A DNA stretch of 39,450 bases from Condylostoma magnum (taxonomy: Eukaryota; Ciliophora; Heterotrichea; Heterotrichida; Condylostomatidae): the NCBI GenBank assembly GCA_920105805.1, contig CAKKTI010000183.1, positions 1-39,450 on the forward strand, in the 5' to 3' direction. Shown here piece by piece: positions 36,332 through 39,450 of this stretch (the first letter of the stretch is position 1; every line of letters starts with the position of its first letter). A program made the translations under genes and the position numbers. The notes below the pieces were generated by a model, which was not told the DNA's origin, did no database searches, and saw nothing but the letters and a program-made list of their open reading frames with translations.

Positions 36332-36613
36332 CTAATCATCCTCTTCAGGCTTCATTTTGCATCCATGAAAACACGCTTCTAGGCAGTCTACACTCGTATC
36401 AGTTCCTGGTGCCCTTGCAAACCACTTTGACCATGATCCTAAGTCCTCATTAGGCGCAGATTTAACACATAAGGTAGAACAGAAGTCGTTCTTACATTCA
36501 GCTAAGTCTCCATCACTATCACAAGCCTTTTTGCAGTATAGACGCCTGGCGTCAGTCATCCCAAATGTTTCATTGCAGGATTTGTAACACTCTCCTGAGT
36601 CTAAAATTGACAT
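36332..36613 (-). CDS. 93-residue protein with ten cysteines
   Basis: A small acidic protein with Cys in regular groups: CYKSC, 13 residues, CKKAC, then C-x4-C-x3-C, a central Trp-containing segment (LGSWSKWFARAPG), and a final CLEACFHGC, ending in acidic residues. The first two groups have the twin CX3C form seen in mitochondrial intermembrane-space proteins of the small Tim type, but the extra Cys groups do not fit that family. There is no signal peptide or membrane segment. Zinc binding or disulfide-bonded folding is likely. The ORF contains no TAA, TAG or TGA before its TAG stop and uses TGG for both Trp, unlike its neighbour. The start Met is needed to include the first CX3C and lies 5 bp from the divergent gene's start. 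Confidence 0.7.
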   Translation of the reverse strand: MSILDSGECYKSCNETFGMTDARRLYCKKACDSDGDLAECKNDFCSTLCVKSAPNEDLGSWSKWFARAPGTDTSVDCLEACFHGCKMKPEEDD

Positions 36614-36618
36614 AATTT
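36614..36618. promoter_or_regulatory. 5-bp gap between divergent start codons
   Basis: Only five bases (aattt) separate the start codons of the Cys-rich gene (-) and the LRR gene (+). If both starts are used, neither gene has room for a normal 5' leader or promoter outside coding sequence. A downstream start for the LRR gene (next Met about 46 codons in) would relax this; for the Cys-rich gene the next Met would remove the first CX3C pair. Confidence 0.5.
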
Positions 36619-39450
36619 ATGAGTAATATATACTTGTCGAAGGCTTTTGTTAGGAATTTTAGGAAGAAGGTGAGGTCTGTATCGCCTGTAAATGTTTTGG
36701 AGGTATAGGAGGACAGGTTTGGAAGGGCTAAGTTAGATAAGAAGTTGGTTAGGGAGATGGATGCATTTGAAGGGGAGGTAAGCTAAATGATTGACCATTT
36801 AGAAACTAGATATTATAATAAGGTGAATTAAAAGGAAGCAAGGAGAAGTGTGTAGTAAACTCCAAATAAGTCTATTGATTCTAGTCATAATAGAAGGTAG
36901 TATTAAAAGAACAGTTAAGTTAAGAGGAAGGTGAATAAAAATAGGTTTTTTAGAGATAATGGGCTAGCTATTAGAGCTAAGGATCCTTATACTTATCATG
37001 AGTCTGATAATCTATAAGAAGTTATATAAGGAGTCAATACTACAAATGATATTTTTAATTCTTACGCTAGGTGTTTTAAGTCGAATATTGATATGAGGGC
37101 GTAGAAAAATCCTAATATTATTTACTCTAAGAACTGCCATAAGTACAATGTGCCGCCTTTGCCTATTTTAACCAAGTTTCAAGGAGGAAAATTACACTTG
37201 AACAAATACTCTCTTAATGAATAGTATTGCTAAGTACTAGCAGACACTTTTCCTTATTTAGAGGTCTTAGAATTATATCTAGATGGAAATTGCATAACTG
37301 ATAAAGGAGGCAGCTTTATATTATAAGGTTTAAAGCAATAGGCTAAAATGAGTGTGCTTTATTATACTCATAATGAAATCAAAAGTAAATTTATTAAATC
37401 ATTGAAATTCTGCAGTAATATAGTCAAGCTTAATTTGCATGGATCTAAAATATCTACAATATATAGTTCAGACCTAATCGCATCAATACAAAACTTATAA
37501 AAACTGAGAACTTTGAATATTTCTGAAATTAAATTAAGCATCAAAGCAGCTGATCTACTATCAGAAATATTGAACATCCTAGACATCAAATTACTCGATA
37601 TATCATGATGCAATATACAGACCTAGCAGTTATTCAAGTTATGACAGTGCATATCAGTCAATAAAAAGTTAAGATATTTAAACATTTCCTGAAATGATCT
37701 ATCATCTCAATAATCTAAGTTAGGCTATTAAATAAGTTAAGCTTTACTACAACACAAGAGACTCATTCATATCAATTTTAGCCACTGCAATTTAAATCAA
37801 GACGATATTTCCCTAATTCTTCATAGTATTATTGATCAACGAACAATACAATCAATTCATTTTACAGGGAATGATATATCCAACGAGGAATGATTAAACT
37901 TAATGCATGAATTTAAAGCTGTGTATTAATCCCCAAACTTTGCATATTCAGCTTATCAAGTAGAACTACCATGCAACATTCAATTTCAGTCAAAACATTT
38001 CAAATCACAACACGACAAATTTTGATCGATGATATAAAATTCACCTAGTAAAGTAGTTCCTAATCTAAGAGTAAAAAATAGCAAAGGAGTTTCTAATTTA
38101 AAACACAGTGATGATGTTGTTAACTTTTTTACACCTGGCTAACCTTTGGATAAACTTGTATAGAATCAGTAAGAATGAATAATTAGTCGAGTTATTGGTA
38201 AACAAAAGTTCTAAGATGAGTAATGAAGATATAGTGAGCAGTGCTGGATTTGCTAAAGATGATAATTTGTTAAACTAAAATTACAAAAGAATCAGTTGTT
38301 TGATATATCGTTGTATAGTAGACTATAAACAGCAGAAATGCTTAAAAAGGATTACTTTTTAATAATGTCTTATAATAGATGATAACCTATTCCTATGACT
38401 GTTAAATAAAACGAATTTTAAGCCTATTGTATAATGCCGCCTGGATTACATAACTTTGTTGTCATGTTATGCAATAATCAGCATCTTATAACTAATCAAT
38501 ATCCAAAGTAATAGTGAGGACCTATATATGTTAATGAAATCTCAATTGAATAGAGAAATTTCATGATACCGATTAAATTTACTTAGATTCAATTACCTGA
38601 AAGAGTCTTTTTTAAACCTGTATCAGTGTATAAGCACTTTATAGAAGATGGGCCAACTCAGATTAAGCAAATGTTCGATTTTGATTCATAATACATAAAA
38701 CTAAATAGGTTTATAAAGGATTAGCAAGATTTACAAGAAATTCAACGAATTCTACTACAAAATTACAAAGATATCAAGGAAATATTCGATTATTGCATAG
38801 TAAACAGTTAATATCCTTGCTTAGGAATGGTAGATTTTGGGGACTACTGTAAAAAATGATATATACAAGATACAAAGTTTATTAATCAGGCTACAGTTGA
38901 CAGGCTTTTTATTTCAACTAATTTTCAGCCTGTAAAGCAAGAATTCAATAGTGAAAGTAATCTTTCCAGATTTGAGTTTTTTGAAGTAATTGTCAGACTA
39001 GCATTACAGAAATATTAGGATTAAAATCTCCAGCCATCATAATGTGTATAAAGGATTTTAGATTAACATGTGCTAATGTATGGCGTAAAAAGTGAAGCTA
39101 ATGATTATAGGTGGGAACATCTTTACAATCTAGAAATTAATGATATATTCGAAGCAAATATAACTAATATACAGAAATTGTTTGATACTTATAGAGAAAA
39201 ACAGATAAAAGTAATATTGTGGCGGTATATTCAATATTTAGTTGAGTTATGTGAGATAAAACTTCATGAAAAAACATTTTATAAGATATTTTACTTTAGT
39301 AAAATGAGTAATATTCATGATATTGATACCTATGATAACTATTTCTAATTAAATTTTGTGGAATTTATAGAGTTCCTAGGGAGATTGGCATTAACAACAT
39401 TTGAAAATGAAGATATTTCTGATGGAGAAAAGATATAAAAACTTCTAGAT
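36619..39450 (+). CDS. Leucine-rich-repeat (RNI-type) protein with Trp/Cys-rich module (3' truncated)
   Basis: Open for 944 codons to the window end, with TAA/TAG = Gln. A basic N-terminal region (about 1-180) precedes ribonuclease-inhibitor-like LRRs (about 185-430; LEVLELYLDGNCITDKGG, LRYLNISWNDLSS). A Trp/Cys-rich module follows near nt 38150-38290 (EQWRYSEQCWICQRWQF), which I take to be a conserved but functionally undefined module. The remaining helical region could include EF-hand-like segments, but I cannot confirm one. I count 11 in-frame TGA against 3 TGG. Several TGAs fall at LRR positions where Trp is natural (LDISWCN, LNISWND). The stop is beyond the window. The role is unknown; a scaffold in cortex or cilia is a guess from the LRR type. 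Confidence 0.75.

Noticed and set aside
36315-36335. Overlapping stop codons of the basic-protein and Cys-rich genes (TAA 36333 with TAG 36332)
   Set aside because: The basic-protein gene more likely stops at TAA 36315, after a 38-codon empty zone, leaving a 14-bp gap.
36332-36613. Small Tim9/10-type mitochondrial chaperone
   Set aside because: Only the first two Cys groups fit the twin CX3C form; the extra C-x4-C-x3-C and C-x3-C-x3-C groups and the acidic tail do not.
1-39450. Dozens of short standard-code ORFs and the impression of a pseudogene-rich region
   Set aside because: Most are fragments or antisense shadows of long genes that become continuous once TAA/TAG = Gln and TGA = Trp are applied.
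1-39450. Tetrahymena/Paramecium-type code (only TAA/TAG reassigned, TGA always stop)
   Set aside because: TGA sits on family-typical Trp in MORN, HECT, UBTD, Sec15 and kinesin; the MORN gene alone would be cut 11 times.

Overview
The window looks like macronuclear DNA of a ciliate with fully ambiguous stop codons, as described for the heterotrich Condylostoma (NCBI table 28). Read with the standard code, or with only TAA/TAG reassigned, the genes break up. Read with TAA/TAG = Gln and TGA = Trp they are long, intact and belong to recognisable families. TAA falls on Gln of helicase motif II (DEVQD), the kinesin P-loop (GQTGSGKT), the desaturase third His box (QIEHH) and the omega-GST motif (CPFAQR). 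TGA falls on Trp of MORN repeats, the HECT domain, Sec15 and the UBTD 'FW' motif. Yet TGA, TAA and TAG each also end genes: the HECT ligase ends at its family-typical FHLS followed by TGA, the desaturase ends at TAG, and SWEET ends at TAA. A karyorelict-type code with TGA as the only stop does not fit, because the desaturase frame would then run about 850 bp through the opposite-strand MORN gene. In every recognised gene the last sense TAA/TAG/TGA lies at least about 87 nt before the stop. I used that empty zone to choose stops; where a frame has several candidates, the end coordinate is an inference.

Layout. 1-3795 (+) 5'-truncated membrane protein. 3857-4201 (+) doubtful small ORF. 4285-5547 (-) MFS carrier. 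5558-13888 (+) giant TRANK1-like SF1 helicase/TPR protein. 14095-15495 (+) cytochrome-b5 front-end desaturase. 15523-17430 (-) MORN protein. 17658-19730 (+) CENP-E-like kinesin. 19813-19989 (+) small protein. 20007-20774 (+) omega-like GST. 20917-23181 (-) LRR protein with a possible PARP-like tail. 23498-25807 (+) exocyst Sec15. 25810-26775 (-) taxilin. 27054-31418 (+) TRIP12/UFD4-type HECT ligase. 31443-31679 (+) small basic protein. 31774-32436 (+) UBTD ubiquitin-domain protein. 32445-33101 (+) SWEET transporter. 33122-33694 (+) coiled-coil protein. 33932-35680 (-) armadillo-like protein fused to a histone H2A fold. 35715-36317 (+) basic protein. 36332-36613 (-) 10-cysteine protein. 36619 to the window end (+) LRR protein, 3' truncated.

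Packing is extreme. Two divergent pairs have start codons only 5 bp and 10 bp apart, UBTD and SWEET are 8 bp apart, and Sec15 and taxilin converge with 2 bp between stops inside a 12-bp palindrome. I found no intron that shifts a frame, no RNA gene, no mobile element, no CRISPR and no telomere. The genes do not form one pathway: trafficking (Sec15, taxilin, kinesin), ubiquitin (HECT, UBTD), transport (MFS, SWEET), lipid (desaturase) and chromatin (ARM-H2A).

The most unusual object is the armadillo/H2A fusion at 33932-35680. It would be a histone H2A-like fold carried on a roughly 580-residue protein with an importin/armadillo-like N-terminal part and a Gln-rich basic linker.
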